This document shows, in pieces, positions 59,222 through 59,313 of a stretch of 59,313 nucleotides of DNA (positions within the stretch are counted from its first letter, which is position 1; each line of letters begins with the position of its first letter). The DNA lies in NCBI RefSeq assembly GCF_000720175.1, contig NZ_JOIX01000042.1, positions 1 to 59,313 on the forward strand, written 5' to 3'. The position numbers and the translations under genes are program-made. The stretch is from Streptomyces sp. NRRL S-337 (GTDB lineage Bacteria; Actinomycetota; Actinomycetes; Streptomycetales; Streptomycetaceae). The notes under the pieces were generated by a model, which worked only from the letters and a program-made list of their open reading frames with translations, ran no database searches and was not told the origin of the DNA.

Positions 59222-59313
59222 ACTGCAACCGCATGTGGGGGTTGTGGCCTCGGCGTTGGTAGTGGCAGTGGCGGGCTCGGGCTTGGCTGCGTCTGCGGAA
59301 GTGTGACCAGTGC
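59222..59313 (-). mobile_element. Possible C-terminal end of an insertion-sequence transposase
   Basis: On the minus strand from 59312 the translation is HWSHFRRRSQARARHCHYQRRG. This is rich in Arg/His and similar in style to the last residues of some Streptomyces transposases. It runs off the window edge and has no clear stop in frame, and I see no terminal inverted repeat. Base composition drops compared with the housekeeping genes. Confidence 0.4.

Noticed and set aside
1..59313. CRISPR array, tRNA or rRNA genes
   Set aside because: No regular short repeats with unique spacers and no tRNA- or rRNA-like sequence was noticed; the 56-57 bp repeat near the left edge lacks spacers.

Overview
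The window looks like Streptomyces chromosome (or a close actinomycete). Coding DNA is very GC-rich, starts are often GTG or TTG, many stop/start codons overlap as ATGA or GTGA, rare TTA codons sit in regulators, and the toolkit is typical of the group (a SARP regulator, an F420-type LLM oxidoreductase, a mycothiol-class thioredoxin-fold protein). Three zones are visible.

(1) 1-3.9 kb is left-flank metabolism: a ferric-siderophore-type binding protein, then a translationally close pair of dihydropyrimidinase/hydantoinase and LLM oxidoreductase.

(2) 4.1-48.0 kb is one biosynthetic gene cluster for a heavily glycosylated aromatic polyketide. The minimal type II PKS (KS-alpha, KS-beta, ACP) lies at the right end, with an actIII-type ketoreductase at 21.7 kb, a two-domain aromatase/cyclase at 27.2 kb, and a PF04199-type cyclase, an NTF2-like protein and an ABM-fold protein. 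Sugar supply covers RmlA, RmlB, RmlD, a 3,5-epimerase, a 2,3-dehydratase, a PLP aminotransferase, two sugar C-methyltransferases, two 4-ketoreductase-type enzymes, two N,N-dimethyltransferases, a MycE-type sugar O-methyltransferase and a nitrososynthase-type flavoenzyme. Transfer uses five glycosyltransferases and two haem-less P450-like helper proteins. Tailoring and export genes are two Rieske-oxygenase paralogues (one without its Rieske cluster site), a phytanoyl-CoA-dioxygenase-like enzyme, an AknOx-type bicovalent flavin oxidase and a DrrAB-type ABC exporter. I infer an aromatic polyketide carrying amino and nitro/nitroso deoxysugars plus a rhamnose-type O-methyl sugar; I do not identify the compound. 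No MCAT, KSIII, starter-unit gene or NDP-hexose 3-ketoreductase is visible.

Regulation can partly be read from the DNA. A SARP with an NB-ARC domain (TTA at codon 6) and a MarR protein (TTA at codon 9) lie in the cluster. Upstream of several genes I find TCGAG-like heptamers at exact 11-bp spacing, then 8 bp, then a -10-like hexamer. In at least four cases the start codon follows only 7-9 nt later, which implies leaderless mRNAs.

(3) 48-59.3 kb is right-flank housekeeping. It begins with a decayed lipoate-protein ligase, followed by Sir2 deacetylase, gamma-glutamyltransferase family, inositol-monophosphatase family, FAD oxidoreductase, macrodomain protein, two secreted proteins of unknown function, proline iminopeptidase, Ada/AlkA repair protein and Ogt. 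The last ~90 bases may be the end of a transposase gene.
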